Positions 1 through 8,361 of a stretch of DNA of 10,454 nt are shown here, in pieces. The notes under the pieces were generated by a model that ran no database searches, was not told the origin of the DNA, and saw only the letters and a program-made list of their open reading frames with translations. The stretch covers positions 1 to 10,454 of the forward strand of contig DFUX01000065.1 in NCBI GenBank assembly GCA_002379855.1, read 5' to 3'. How positions within the stretch are numbered: position 1 is the stretch's first letter; each line of letters opens with the position of its first letter. Both the position numbers and the translations under genes were made by a program. Source of the stretch: Cloacimonetes bacterium UBA4175 (GTDB taxonomy: Bacteria; Cloacimonadota; Cloacimonadia; Cloacimonadales; Cloacimonadaceae).

Positions 1-1189
1 GCCTAAGATATCTTCTCTTGCCGGCCCGGATGATGGCCTCGTCTTCGAAGTTCAGAACGTGGTCCCAAGCCTCAATCCTGTCGCCATCGACACTCACGCC
101 TCCACCTTGGATCAAGCGCTTGGCCTCGCCTTGCGAATTGCACAAGCCGCTATCCACCAAGATGTTGGTGAGTCTGTATTCACCGCTGGCCAAAGCAAAT
201 TCCGGCATATCTTCCGGAACTTCGCGCTGTGAAAACTGACGGTCAAAAGCCTCTGCTGCCTCATCTGCCTCAGAATCGCTGTGGTAAAAGCTCACAATCC
301 TATGTGCCAAGCGCTTCTTGATTATCATGGGGTTGATGCCCCGCTTCAGCTCGGCCTCCACCTCCTTGATCTCATCTTCCAGTGCGAAGGCGGCGTAGTT
401 ATAATAGTTGATTATCAGGCTGTCCGGAATGGACATCACCTTGCCATACTTATCGTTTGGTGTATCAAAGACGGCGATGTAGTTGTTCAAGGATTTGCCC
501 ATCTTATTCACTCCATCCGTGCCGGTGAGGATGGGCGAAAGCACCGCCACCTGCTGTTCCTGGCCAAAATAGCGCTGCATATCACGGCCGCAGAGTATAT
601 TGAACTTCTGCTCTGTAGCGCCCAGCTCCACGTCGCTCTCAACCGCCACCGAATCATAGCTCTGCAGAATGGGATACATCAGCTCATGCATACCCAGGCT
701 CAAGCCCTGTTCATAGCGGTTGCGGAAGGTGTCATGCGCCATAAACTGCGCCAGGGTGAACTTGCCCAGCAACTGCAGCACATCATGCAGAGTCATGCCG
801 CCAAACCATTCCGTCTGATAGCGGACTTCTGTCTGCTCAGGGATCAGTATAGTGTAAAGCTGCTCCATATAACGCTCGCTGTTGTACATGATCTCTTCAT
901 GTGTGAGCGGAGGACGCGTCTCGTCTCTGCCGGTGGGATCACCAATCTGGGCTGTAAAGTCACCGATAATGATCACGCCCAGATGACCCAAGTCTTGAAA
1001 ATCTCTCATTTTGCGGATGGGCACCAAATGCCCCAAATGCAAATCGTAACCCGTGGGATCGATGCCAAGCTTGATCCGCAAGGGCTTGCCTGTCTTTTCG
1101 CTCTTCTCAAGCTTGGCGATGAGACCATCCATGGGGACAATCTCTTCCACCGCACGCTTGAGCAGCTTTATTTCTTTTTCAAAACGCAT
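1..1189 (-). CDS. tyrS: Tyrosyl-tRNA synthetase, copy A (3' end cut by window edge)
   Basis: This cytoplasmic class I enzyme charges tRNA-Tyr with tyrosine using ATP. I translated the minus strand from the ATG at 1187-1189; 396 codons stay open to position 2. Alignment with copy B (400 residues) suggests only about four residues plus the stop are missing. The HIGH-type motif HLGH is at residues 51-54, GDFT begins at 76, the tyrosine-binding YxxxQxxD pattern is Y172/Q176/D179, and the KMSKS loop reads KMGKS at 229-233. The C-terminal S4 RNA-binding domain includes SGLCNSQGEAKRLIQGGG near 347-364. An AGGA ribosome site lies 8 bases before the ATG. The gene has its own promoter just after the terminator of the preceding operon. 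Both catalytic motifs are intact, so nothing suggests decay. Family assignment is very secure; which of the two copies is the main housekeeping enzyme cannot be told from sequence. Confidence 0.96.
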   Translation of the reverse strand, partial: MRFEKEIKLLKRAVEEIVPMDGLIAKLEKSEKTGKPLRIKLGIDPTGYDLHLGHLVPIRKMRDFQDLGHLGVIIIGDFTAQIGDPTGRDETRPPLTHEEIMYNSERYMEQLYTILIPEQTEVRYQTEWFGGMTLHDVLQLLGKFTLAQFMAHDTFRNRYEQGLSLGMHELMYPILQSYDSVAVESDVELGATEQKFNILCGRDMQRYFGQEQQVAVLSPILTGTDGVNKMGKSLNNYIAVFDTPNDKYGKVMSIPDSLIINYYNYAAFALEDEIKEVEAELKRGINPMIIKKRLAHRIVSFYHSDSEADEAAEAFDRQFSQREVPEDMPEFALASGEYRLTNILVDSGLCNSQGEAKRLIQGGGVSVDGDRIEAWDHVLNFEDEAIIRAGKRRYLR

Positions 1190-1230
1190 TGTTGTTTCCT
1201 GTCTTATATTTGAATTGTCTTTTGGGATTC

Positions 1231-1259
1231 ACCAAATCTTCAAGGCCCTATTTTGTCAA
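1231..1259 (-). promoter_or_regulatory. Sigma-70-type promoter for tyrS copy A
   Basis: Read on the minus strand, a perfect -35 box TTGACA (1254-1259) is followed after 17 bases by a weaker -10 box TTTGGT (1231-1236), about 40 bases before the start codon. The -35 with its following AAA, and the GGTGA at the -10 end, are shared with the promoter of tyrS copy B, which supports the call. The -10 is poor by E. coli standards. Confidence 0.55.
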
Positions 1260-1291
1260 GGAAATCAAAGTGACAGTGCCTCGGATGCTGT

Positions 1292-1320
1292 AAAACCCAA
1301 ACTGACAGGGATGAGTTTGG
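1292..1320 (-). terminator. Possible second, weaker terminator hairpin
   Basis: A perfect 7-bp inverted repeat (arms 1297-1303 and 1314-1320, 10-base loop) follows the main terminator in the direction of transcription. On the minus strand it is followed only by GTTTTA, so the U-tract is short. It could be a backup terminator for read-through, or chance structure in an AT-rich intergenic region. Confidence 0.3.
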
Positions 1321-1323
1321 TGT

Positions 1324-1373
1324 GAAATAAAAACAGGATTTAACAGCCTGATAAAGGTACTGTTAAATCCTGA
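1324..1373 (-). terminator. Rho-independent terminator after the C25 gene
   Basis: Arms 1334-1346 and 1360-1372 form a perfect 13-bp stem around a 13-base loop. On the minus strand the stem is followed directly by TTTTTATTT (1325-1333). It lies 26 bases past the stop codon of the C25 gene and before the promoter of tyrS copy A, so it separates the two transcription units. The stem is fairly AT-rich for its length but uninterrupted. Confidence 0.88.
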
Positions 1374-1398
1374 CATATATTATAAAGACCTTGATGAG

Positions 1399-1647
1399 CT
1401 ATTTAGATAACATCACTCTACGCGTGTTGCTCTTGCCATCTGCCGTAAACTTGATTAGATAAACACCGCTGCTGAGCTGTGGTTCCCAAATGTATCTGTG
1501 GAAGCCTTTGTCTTGATGACGCAGTGTAATCTGATCCACAAGCTGACCTTTAAGATTGTAGACCTTAAAGTCAACATCAGAGTCGTTTTCCAGATAGTAC
1601 TCAAGCTGAGTGCTGGGATTGAAGGGATTGGGGTAGTTGCCATGCAG
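1399..1647 (-). other. C-terminal type IX secretion sorting domain of the C25 protein
   Basis: The last 82 residues begin with LHGNYPNPFNPSTQLEYYL, continue with a VYNLKGQLV strand and SGVYLIKF, and end in RRVMLSK. This is the usual layout of Por/type IX secretion C-terminal sorting domains (FlgD-Ig-like fold), in which PNPFNPST marks the domain start. In the known system the domain takes the protein through the outer membrane and is then removed or used for surface anchoring. The secretion machinery itself is not encoded in this window. Confidence 0.85.
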
Positions 1648-4600
1648 CTTGGTGACCAATGCAGGTGTGACGGGATCGTCTTCTGAGACATAGGGATAGG
1701 CAAAAGACAGTGTGTCGCTGGGACATCCTTCCACGTTGAGGAAGATGGCCGTGATCAGATACTTGTAATTGCCTTCCAGAGTAATATGGTCTTGATAGAT
1801 GGTGTCTGTGGTCTGCTGGATCATCTCGAAGGGGCCGGTGTTGAACTTTTTATAGACCTTGTAGCCCATCACCGGCAACACCGGATCGAAAGGCGGATTC
1901 CAGGACAGGCTGACTGCTCCGGTATCGTTGTCCACATCGAAATCAGCGCCTTCAGGCTTGGGCAGGTTGATGAGAGTAAAATCAGCCTGATACACGGGAG
2001 CGGAGGGAGTGATCTGGACGGCGTTGGTGGTGGAGGACTGATGGTGGAGCAGGGACGCCGTGGCAGAATAGGTTCCGTTGGGCAGATAGAGCCTGTAATA
2101 GCCATTGGCATCGGGATTGGCACACATATTGTTGCTGGCTTTCACCATGACCTCTGTAAGAGGAGTATCGCTGGTGGCAATCACGTTGCCATGCAGATAG
2201 CCGGTGGTCTGGTTCACGCCACTCAGCTCAAAGTCGTCAATGAACCAGCCGATTCCGGAGACACTTGCGTCTGAAGCCATGCGGAAACGCAGCCTCACCT
2301 GCTGTCCTGAAAACTGGCTGAGGCTGATGTTCACCGTCTCCCAATTGGCGATGCTTCCGGAGAATCCAGGTTCGCCACCCAGAGCGTTGAGGCTGTAGTA
2401 GGGGTAGCCTCCCTGAGGGGTGAGCAGTTGCCAGCTTTCGCCATCGTTGGTGCTGATTGAGACGTTTCCTCCGTCATAATTCGCCTCCATACCATAGCGG
2501 TGTGTGAAGGTTAGCATGCTGTTTTCGGTGAGTCTGTAGATGGGAGTCACCAGCGTGTAGTTCGCGTAATCCGGGTAGTTGCCGCTCAGTCCGGTTGCCC
2601 AGACCTTGAAGCCGGAATAAGGAGTCACCTGGCTGGGAGCCCCCCACACCCAACCGGCTTCCGAGATCATGTTGCCGTTGTCGGTCTCAAAGTCGTGAAA
2701 CACATTGGGTATATTGTAAGGCAACAGGATGTTTGCTGAGATGGGCAGTCCATTGCTGAGCGAGACGTTGAACTGGAAAGGAATGTAGCTGCCCAGTCCG
2801 CTGGTGCCCGTGAACTGCAGTTCATAAACAAATTGCTGAATGGCGTTGGCACCGATCAGGGGCTGTTGAATCAGGGGATGGCCGATTGAGACCTCGGAAC
2901 TGGAACTGCTTAGGCTGGCCAGGATATCGCGGGAATCCACATCGGCCTGGTTTTTGACATTTACCACCAGTTGCACCGTTTCCAGCGGATCGATGATACC
3001 ATTGTAGGTGCCATCGGCATCGTTGATCATGAAAGATTCAAACACCAACACGGATGCGTCCACCCGGATGCTGAAAGGACGGGACCACAGGTTATCGCCG
3101 GAAACCACATCCAGGTTGAAATTGACCACTTCGCCGTTGGGGCAGTTGGGAGCGATCGCGAACCTGAAGGGATCGCGGTTCACTCCAAATCCTTCGCCTT
3201 CCAGCGGGAAATAGGTGGAAACGCTGTCTATCATGTTCACATACTGGTTTTCTGTGCTCAGGGTGGCCTCTATGTCCTCAGCTGCCATGTTGCCGATGTT
3301 TTGCAACTGGACTCCCAGTTCGATGGTCTCGCCGGGTTCGCAGACGCTGTTGCCATTCCCGTCAGTGATATAGGTGTCGCCCAGAATCACATGGGCCGCC
3401 TGGTGATAGATGGGGATGTTGGTGATATAGATGGCGCGCTGGTTGCCCAGGGGTGAGGCCGCCACCGGATAGGTGTTGTTGAAAGTATACTCCAATCCAA
3501 TGTCACTGGTGCTGTTCTTGATACCGATGGTGCAATAGGAACCGTGGTAATATCCGGATTGGGAGTTGACATTGTTAAAGGTGTGATACTGGATTTTTAT
3601 GGGACCGTCCCCCATCGAGGTAGGATGGGCGGATTGATCGTAAAGTATGACCTGGAAGGTTTCCGGGGAGGTGCCGTTTTTACCGTTTTTAAGGTTATAC
3701 CACTCAATCACGAAGGCACGGTTACTGCGGTCAAACCAAGTATAGATCCCGCCACCGGAATGGGTGGCCAGATCGTCCCAAAACGCCGCGATCATGGGAC
3801 TGGGTCCCATGGGCCCGGGAAGGCGGTAATTTCGGAATTCCGGGTTCTCGCTCACGCCCATGGCAATAAACCCGTTGGAGCAGACCGTAATCTGATCGTA
3901 AAGAATTCCGTAAAACTGGAACGGGAAGGGCAGATTCACCACTTCCAAGGCATCGGCACTCACTTGGTCGCCTTCTTCGCCGCTGGCGTAGCCGTCGCTG
4001 ATCGCCAAAGCGGTCCCGAAGCCTCCCTCCGCCGGAGCAATGCCAATCCAGTCGTAAACCGGGCAGGCTTCATAGGATAGATCTTGATCGTCGTAGATCA
4101 CATAACCGTAGGCGTCAGGCCCCAGGGGGTCCGTGACGGTCACTTCGCCGATAGTGATGGAGAAATCGAGCCACTGTTCAAAGCCCGCATCATTGAAGAG
4201 CTTGAGCTGCATGGGGATCACCATGCCCGGCAACAGGGCTGGGCGTCCCGTGATCTCAAAATAGTCGGTGGAAGGAGTTACTTGGACGTTTAGAGGCAAT
4301 TCACCATAATAGGCGGTGTTGTCCCCCACCGAAACCAGATCGTTCAGGCTGTAGAGCCGTCCGGTAATGTTAGTGACAGTAGTGGGGGTGGTATTGCTGA
4401 CCGTGACCGTGAAGCCGGAGGTCTCGCCAGGATCGAGCACCTGATTGCCGCCGTTGGTCACAAAACTGTTGTTGTACATGATCTTCGCGTTGTGGATGGG
4501 GACAAATTCCGAAACATCGTAGCTGTTGCCAAGGCTGTCTGTTAGGATCAGATGGATGCGCATCATGCTCTCATGGGGAGCATTGGCAGCCACCTGCAAA

Positions 4601-6840
4601 ACCACGGGGCTGTTGCTGAAGCCCTGCGAAGAATCGGCAATCGTGGCATAGGTGACCAGGGAATCCACCAGAGTCACATAGGGGTTGTTGGTGCAAACGT
4701 AGCCGGATATTCCAGAGATCGCCACGCTGCCCGTATTGAACAACCCAAATTGAATCTCCACTGTTTCCCCGGCGTTCACGTTTCCATCGCCGTTACCGGA
4801 GGAGGGGGGATCATTACTGTCATCCACCACGATCTCGCCAGGCACCAGGGTACCGTGGTTAACCACGTTAATATTCTGTTGGAGGGGTTTAAAATTGTGT
4901 TTTGACACGGTGATAACACACTGGCCTGCTACCATCGACTGGGGCAAGGTCATTATCACGTTGCCGTTTTCGTCGGTGTAGCCCCTGCTGATGATATTGC
5001 TTCCCTGGGAGATGGTCACGCAAGCGCCCTCCACGGGAATGTTCAGACTATCGGTCACCGCGAAGTCCATCAGGTTGAGACCCAGGGGAATGCTGTCCAA
5101 GGTGGTAATATTGAAAAAATTGGGCCTTCCTGTGAACACCTCCATGGTGGGATCGCCCATCAGGTTGCACCAGTGAGCGGAATTGGTAACGTAGGTGGAG
5201 GCAGACACGCCGTAGATCTGGTGCAAAAAGATTTTACCGTTGAGCAGGGCTTCGCCCATGGTGCGCATACCATAGGTAAAGATACCGCCGAAGATGCCGC
5301 CATGGAGCGCGTTGTTAAAGGCTGTTTTAGTAGCGCTGGTGCTCATTCCAATGCCGGACACAGCTCCCTTGGGAGCCGCGGGGGTTCCGTAGCGGATAAA
5401 CTGCTCCATCTCAGAAGCTCCACTGCCGGCATAGTTGTTTGTTCCACAGGTGATGTTCACGGCATGAAGCAGACGATAAGCGTTGTTCAGGGCTGATTCG
5501 GCAGGCGGGGTATAGTCGATCCAGCCACGAAAGCTGTAGAAACCCACACCCTGGTTGATGGCGGTATTGATCTGGGTTGTGGGTGGTGTTCCGCTGTAAA
5601 GCTCCGTGTAAGTGTAGTTGGGATTGGTGAGTAAGCTAATTTCCTTAATATACTTGTTGATATACATGGTGGAGATTCCTGAATGGGTGTTGCACCCCAC
5701 CAGCAGCATCCTGTCCAGCCAACCAGCCAGACCGACGTTAATGTTCTTTTCATAGAGGTATATCTTGGCAAATAGCACTTGCAGTTGAGCAAGATTTTCC
5801 ACTGAGATGCGGCCGATGAACACATCGCCCAGCAAGTCGTTGCCGGCCAGATGGGTGTAGGGATAATCTCCTGCTCCGTTGTTAGCTCCGATATAAGCTG
5901 GGATGGCGTAACTCCCAACGGTATCACCGATCAGGATCACAAAATCCGGTCTTGTGGCGGGATCGTCGTAGCGGGCTTGGATATAGTTTTTGATCGAGGT
6001 GGTGGAAGAACCTGCCGATCCCGAAGAAGTGTTCGCCACATCCACATCCGCGCCCTTTTGCCGCTTCCACAGGACATATTCGTCGAGGGCAGCAATAAAG
6101 TTGGGATCTGTATTGTTGCCATGAATTATCAAATAGCGGGGTGGAACGTTGTAGTCCACGATGTTGCGGTAATCATCGAAGTTGAAGATCGCCGATTCAT
6201 ATATCTTGGCAAAAGCTGGCGAAACGTATGTCAGCTCGCCTTCCAGCTCGTTGACTCCGGGGGCAGGGCTGAAATTCACCCTAAAATCAAGGCTGTTGCG
6301 GATACTAAGCTGTTGGGAGGCGGGATCGTAGCTGAAGGGATTGATATTGATGGTCAAAATCCTGAAATCGCGCAGGATAACTGGATCGCCATACTCTAAA
6401 ACTGTTTGCGGATAACTTGCGCCCGCGGCGTAGAATCCAGCATCCTGCTGAAACGCTTTGGGGCTATCCAGCTCATCGCCCTGTTGCATAGGATAGGCAT
6501 TAAACCGCTGCAGAGAGGTGGTCTCGGAAGACAGGACCTGCAAGTTTACGCTGCCCTGGCGGGGAATGGCCAGGTTGAGCGTGAGTACCGGCAATTCCGG
6601 CAAGCCGCTCGTCATGGTCGTTCCCGCGCCGGGAAGCATAATTCTTTGGAAGTTCTGGCCACCAGCGGTGACATCTTCCACTTCAAACTCCGGTAACGCA
6701 AACCGGATATCCATATAGTTCTGGCTTCTGGCCGTTATTTCAAAAGCATCCCTATGCTGAATCGGCTGGCTTTCTGTGATCATGGCAAAAGCCAGGCACA
6801 AGCTCAGACTCAACAAGGCTGAAACTATAGTTCTTTTCAT
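1399..6840 (-). CDS. Secreted gingipain-type (C25) multidomain protein with type IX sorting domain
   Basis: This 1813-residue exported protein is related to gingipain cysteine peptidases. From the ATG at 6840: signal peptide 1-19 (MKR, hydrophobic core, AFA before the cut); propeptide-like region about 40-210; C25 domain about 235-570; Ig-like domain about 575-665; repeats with an xPGET motif between about 670 and 1300, interrupted near 915-1140 by a nidogen-like stretch (FPFQFYG, SNGF); a MAM-like/choice-of-anchor domain about 1380-1542 (GWFIDDFEL); a carboxypeptidase-regulatory-like domain about 1546-1622; fibronectin III about 1627-1715; and a sorting domain about 1732-1813. The putative nucleophile is C465 in NITCGTN. 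The expected Gly-His-Gly histidine position reads FRG (R438), so activity is doubtful. I preferred this ATG over the in-frame GTG at 6846 because GAGG sits 7 bases from the ATG but only 1 from the GTG. Extracellular or surface role inferred; substrate unknown. Confidence 0.9.
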   Translation of the reverse strand: MKRTIVSALLSLSLCLAFAMITESQPIQHRDAFEITARSQNYMDIRFALPEFEVEDVTAGGQNFQRIMLPGAGTTMTSGLPELPVLTLNLAIPRQGSVNLQVLSSETTSLQRFNAYPMQQGDELDSPKAFQQDAGFYAAGASYPQTVLEYGDPVILRDFRILTININPFSYDPASQQLSIRNSLDFRVNFSPAPGVNELEGELTYVSPAFAKIYESAIFNFDDYRNIVDYNVPPRYLIIHGNNTDPNFIAALDEYVLWKRQKGADVDVANTSSGSAGSSTTSIKNYIQARYDDPATRPDFVILIGDTVGSYAIPAYIGANNGAGDYPYTHLAGNDLLGDVFIGRISVENLAQLQVLFAKIYLYEKNINVGLAGWLDRMLLVGCNTHSGISTMYINKYIKEISLLTNPNYTYTELYSGTPPTTQINTAINQGVGFYSFRGWIDYTPPAESALNNAYRLLHAVNITCGTNNYAGSGASEMEQFIRYGTPAAPKGAVSGIGMSTSATKTAFNNALHGGIFGGIFTYGMRTMGEALLNGKIFLHQIYGVSASTYVTNSAHWCNLMGDPTMEVFTGRPNFFNITTLDSIPLGLNLMDFAVTDSLNIPVEGACVTISQGSNIISRGYTDENGNVIMTLPQSMVAGQCVITVSKHNFKPLQQNINVVNHGTLVPGEIVVDDSNDPPSSGNGDGNVNAGETVEIQFGLFNTGSVAISGISGYVCTNNPYVTLVDSLVTYATIADSSQGFSNSPVVLQVAANAPHESMMRIHLILTDSLGNSYDVSEFVPIHNAKIMYNNSFVTNGGNQVLDPGETSGFTVTVSNTTPTTVTNITGRLYSLNDLVSVGDNTAYYGELPLNVQVTPSTDYFEITGRPALLPGMVIPMQLKLFNDAGFEQWLDFSITIGEVTVTDPLGPDAYGYVIYDDQDLSYEACPVYDWIGIAPAEGGFGTALAISDGYASGEEGDQVSADALEVVNLPFPFQFYGILYDQITVCSNGFIAMGVSENPEFRNYRLPGPMGPSPMIAAFWDDLATHSGGGIYTWFDRSNRAFVIEWYNLKNGKNGTSPETFQVILYDQSAHPTSMGDGPIKIQYHTFNNVNSQSGYYHGSYCTIGIKNSTSDIGLEYTFNNTYPVAASPLGNQRAIYITNIPIYHQAAHVILGDTYITDGNGNSVCEPGETIELGVQLQNIGNMAAEDIEATLSTENQYVNMIDSVSTYFPLEGEGFGVNRDPFRFAIAPNCPNGEVVNFNLDVVSGDNLWSRPFSIRVDASVLVFESFMINDADGTYNGIIDPLETVQLVVNVKNQADVDSRDILASLSSSSSEVSIGHPLIQQPLIGANAIQQFVYELQFTGTSGLGSYIPFQFNVSLSNGLPISANILLPYNIPNVFHDFETDNGNMISEAGWVWGAPSQVTPYSGFKVWATGLSGNYPDYANYTLVTPIYRLTENSMLTFTHRYGMEANYDGGNVSISTNDGESWQLLTPQGGYPYYSLNALGGEPGFSGSIANWETVNISLSQFSGQQVRLRFRMASDASVSGIGWFIDDFELSGVNQTTGYLHGNVIATSDTPLTEVMVKASNNMCANPDANGYYRLYLPNGTYSATASLLHHQSSTTNAVQITPSAPVYQADFTLINLPKPEGADFDVDNDTGAVSLSWNPPFDPVLPVMGYKVYKKFNTGPFEMIQQTTDTIYQDHITLEGNYKYLITAIFLNVEGCPSDTLSFAYPYVSEDDPVTPALVTKLHGNYPNPFNPSTQLEYYLENDSDVDFKVYNLKGQLVDQITLRHQDKGFHRYIWEPQLSSGVYLIKFTADGKSNTRRVMLSK
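2977..4794 (-). repeat. Four diverged internal protein repeats with xPGET-type motif in the C25 protein
   Basis: Four units start with a Gly/Asn/Asp-rich turn followed by a PGET-like motif and a beta-rich stretch. They are NGDGNVNAGET (residues 683-693), NGGNQVLDPGET (796-807), DGNGNSVCEPGET (1160-1172) and DADGTYNGIIDPLET (1274-1288). After each comes a pattern such as VEIQFGLFNTGS or IELGVQLQNIGN, typical of CARDB-like/Ig-fold repeats in secreted proteins. The DGNG turns resemble calcium loops, but calcium binding is only a guess. Units two and three are separated by the nidogen-like segment. At DNA level they are too diverged to be recent duplicates. Confidence 0.6.
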
Positions 6841-6876
6841 GGGCACACCTCATAGATAGGGTTAGATTGTGCCCAT
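6839..6876 (-). promoter_or_regulatory. Inverted repeat enclosing the C25 ribosome site and start codon
   Basis: A perfect 9-bp inverted repeat (6839-6847 and 6868-6876) with a 20-base loop lies between the glutamine synthetase and C25 genes. In the transcript the 3' arm UGUGCCCAU contains the first two bases of the C25 start codon, and the GAGG ribosome site is the last four loop bases. The 5' arm starts with AUG and reads a four-codon frame (M-G-T-I-stop). No U-tract follows, so it is not an ordinary terminator. A translation-control hairpin or protein-binding site is the likely reading. Confidence 0.5.
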
Positions 6877-6901
6877 TAACTATGCAATAACTGTTCCTAA
6901 C

Positions 6902-8323
6902 TTACAGATTATAATAAAGCTGAACCTCGTGAGGGTGAACTCTGTTCGTCACAGCCTCGTGTTCAGCCATTTTCAGTTTGATGTGGGATTCGATCAGATC
7001 CTCATTGAACACATTCCCCTGCAGCAAATACTCATGGTCTTTTTCAAGGCATTCCATAGCCTCTTTCAGATTGGCGGGAATGGAGAGCAATTTGGCCTTT
7101 TTCTGTTCGCTCCAGGCGAAGACGTTGTCGTCGAAGGGTCCAAGGTTATACTTGCCGGGGTCGATCTTGTTGATGATCCCGTCCAGTCCAGCCAGCAGCA
7201 GAGCGCTCATGGCAAAGTAGGGGTTGCAGGTGCCATCGCCGGTGCGGAACTCGAAGCGTTTGGTGTCCGGGGTGTTGGCGTATTTGGGGATACGGATCGC
7301 GGCAGAGCGATTGGCAAGCCCGTAGAACAGCTTGACAGGCGCTTCAAAGCCGGGCAGCAGGCGCTTGAAACTGTTGGTGCTGGGATTGGTGAACGCCACC
7401 AGGGAGCGTCCATGTTTCAGAATGCCGCCGATGAACCAGATGGCGTTGTTGGAGAGGTCAGCGTAGCCGCCTTTCTTGTAGAATATGTTTTTGCCGCGCT
7501 TGTGGAGCATCATGTGAAAGTGCATCCCGTTGCCAGCCTGGTTGTACACAGGTTTAGGCATAAAGGTTGCGGTGAGGCCATAGTTGAGGGCGGTGCGGCG
7601 GATGACGTCCTTCATCACCATGGTGTCGTCACAAATCTTGGGGAAAGGCAGCAGTTCAGGCTCGATCTCCTGCTGCGAGCTGAGGCCCACCTCATGGTGG
7701 TGATAGCGCACCTTGATCCCCTGTGCTTCCATTGTGTCCACCATCTCCTGGCGGATTTCATAGAAGCGGTCAAAGGGGGTGTCCATGTGGTAGCCTTTGC
7801 GTTCCTGCTGAGCCACCGCGTCGTCATCCTCATAATCAATCGGCAACGCGTCCTTGCTCTCGGCGGAGCTTACAGTATATCCGCTGGAGAACTCTCCGCT
7901 GTCGAATTCCACAGTGTCGAAGAGATGGAATTCCAGCTCCGGAATCCAGGTGCTGTTGTCGGCAATACCGGTGGAAAGCATGAAATCATGCGCCCTAAGG
8001 GCCACGCTGCGGGGATCCTTCTTCACCCCGACGCGGGTGTCGGCTTCGCAGATTGAGCAGATCAGGCGCATAGTTGGCGTCTCGTAGAAAGGATCGATCT
8101 GGGCTGTGGAAATATCCGGCATCAGCACCATATCGCCCGATTCCACGGATTTCATTCCCGGAATGGAGGAGCCGTCGAAAGGAATTCCCAGTTCCAACAC
8201 TTCTTCCAGGCCCCTGGTGGGGAAGGTGATGTGATACCAGCGGCCATCCAAGCCGCAATACTTGAGGTCCACCGCTTTCACTTCATGTTCAGCGGCGTAA
8301 TCCAGCAATTGTTTCTTTGTCAT
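6902..8323 (-). CDS. glnA: Type I glutamine synthetase
   Basis: This enzyme makes glutamine from glutamate, ammonia and ATP in the cytoplasm, as a dodecamer in the type I family. The 473-residue length is close to the 469 of E. coli. Metal and substrate positions match E. coli numbering closely: E129 and E131 (PELEF), the HHHEVG block at 208-213, the NGMHFH block at 265-270, R321 and E327 (RLLPGFEAP), R339, R344, E358 and R360 (RFEFR), then CNPYFAMSALLLAGLDGI. The adenylylation-site tyrosine (E. coli NLY) is replaced by F402 in DDNVFAW, so control by adenylylation looks absent. I chose the ATG at 8323 because the protein then starts like the family and AGGAAG precedes it; a 59-codon upstream extension overlaps the M50 gene. 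The gene starts 38 bases after the M50 stop. A TATAAA (8351-8356, minus) lies in the gap, without a matching -35 box, so co-transcription is likely. Confidence 0.96.
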   Translation of the reverse strand: MTKKQLLDYAAEHEVKAVDLKYCGLDGRWYHITFPTRGLEEVLELGIPFDGSSIPGMKSVESGDMVLMPDISTAQIDPFYETPTMRLICSICEADTRVGVKKDPRSVALRAHDFMLSTGIADNSTWIPELEFHLFDTVEFDSGEFSSGYTVSSAESKDALPIDYEDDDAVAQQERKGYHMDTPFDRFYEIRQEMVDTMEAQGIKVRYHHHEVGLSSQQEIEPELLPFPKICDDTMVMKDVIRRTALNYGLTATFMPKPVYNQAGNGMHFHMMLHKRGKNIFYKKGGYADLSNNAIWFIGGILKHGRSLVAFTNPSTNSFKRLLPGFEAPVKLFYGLANRSAAIRIPKYANTPDTKRFEFRTGDGTCNPYFAMSALLLAGLDGIINKIDPGKYNLGPFDDNVFAWSEQKKAKLLSIPANLKEAMECLEKDHEYLLQGNVFNEDLIESHIKLKMAEHEAVTNRVHPHEVQLYYNL

Positions 8324-8361
8324 GGTTTTTTCTTCCTTGTATCTATTTGTTTTATAAATCG

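Noticed and set aside
3791..3815. GC-rich inverted repeat near catgggactgggtcccatg inside the C25 gene.
   Set aside because: It is explained by the Gly-Pro-Met-Gly-Pro-Ser-Pro-Met protein segment and has no U-tract or separate function visible.
4854..4867. Perfect 14-base palindrome (cgtggttaaccacg) inside the C25 gene.
   Set aside because: It encodes ordinary residues in a continuous frame and has no associated promoter or second copy; most likely chance.
6841..6846. GTG at 6846 as the C25 start.
   Set aside because: The GAGG ribosome site would be only 1 base away; the ATG at 6840 has 7-base spacing and directly starts a standard signal peptide (MKR).
6847..6901. Possible separate promoter (TTGCAT as -35) between glnA and the C25 gene.
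   Set aside because: No -10 box with suitable spacing was found; the match is too weak to annotate.
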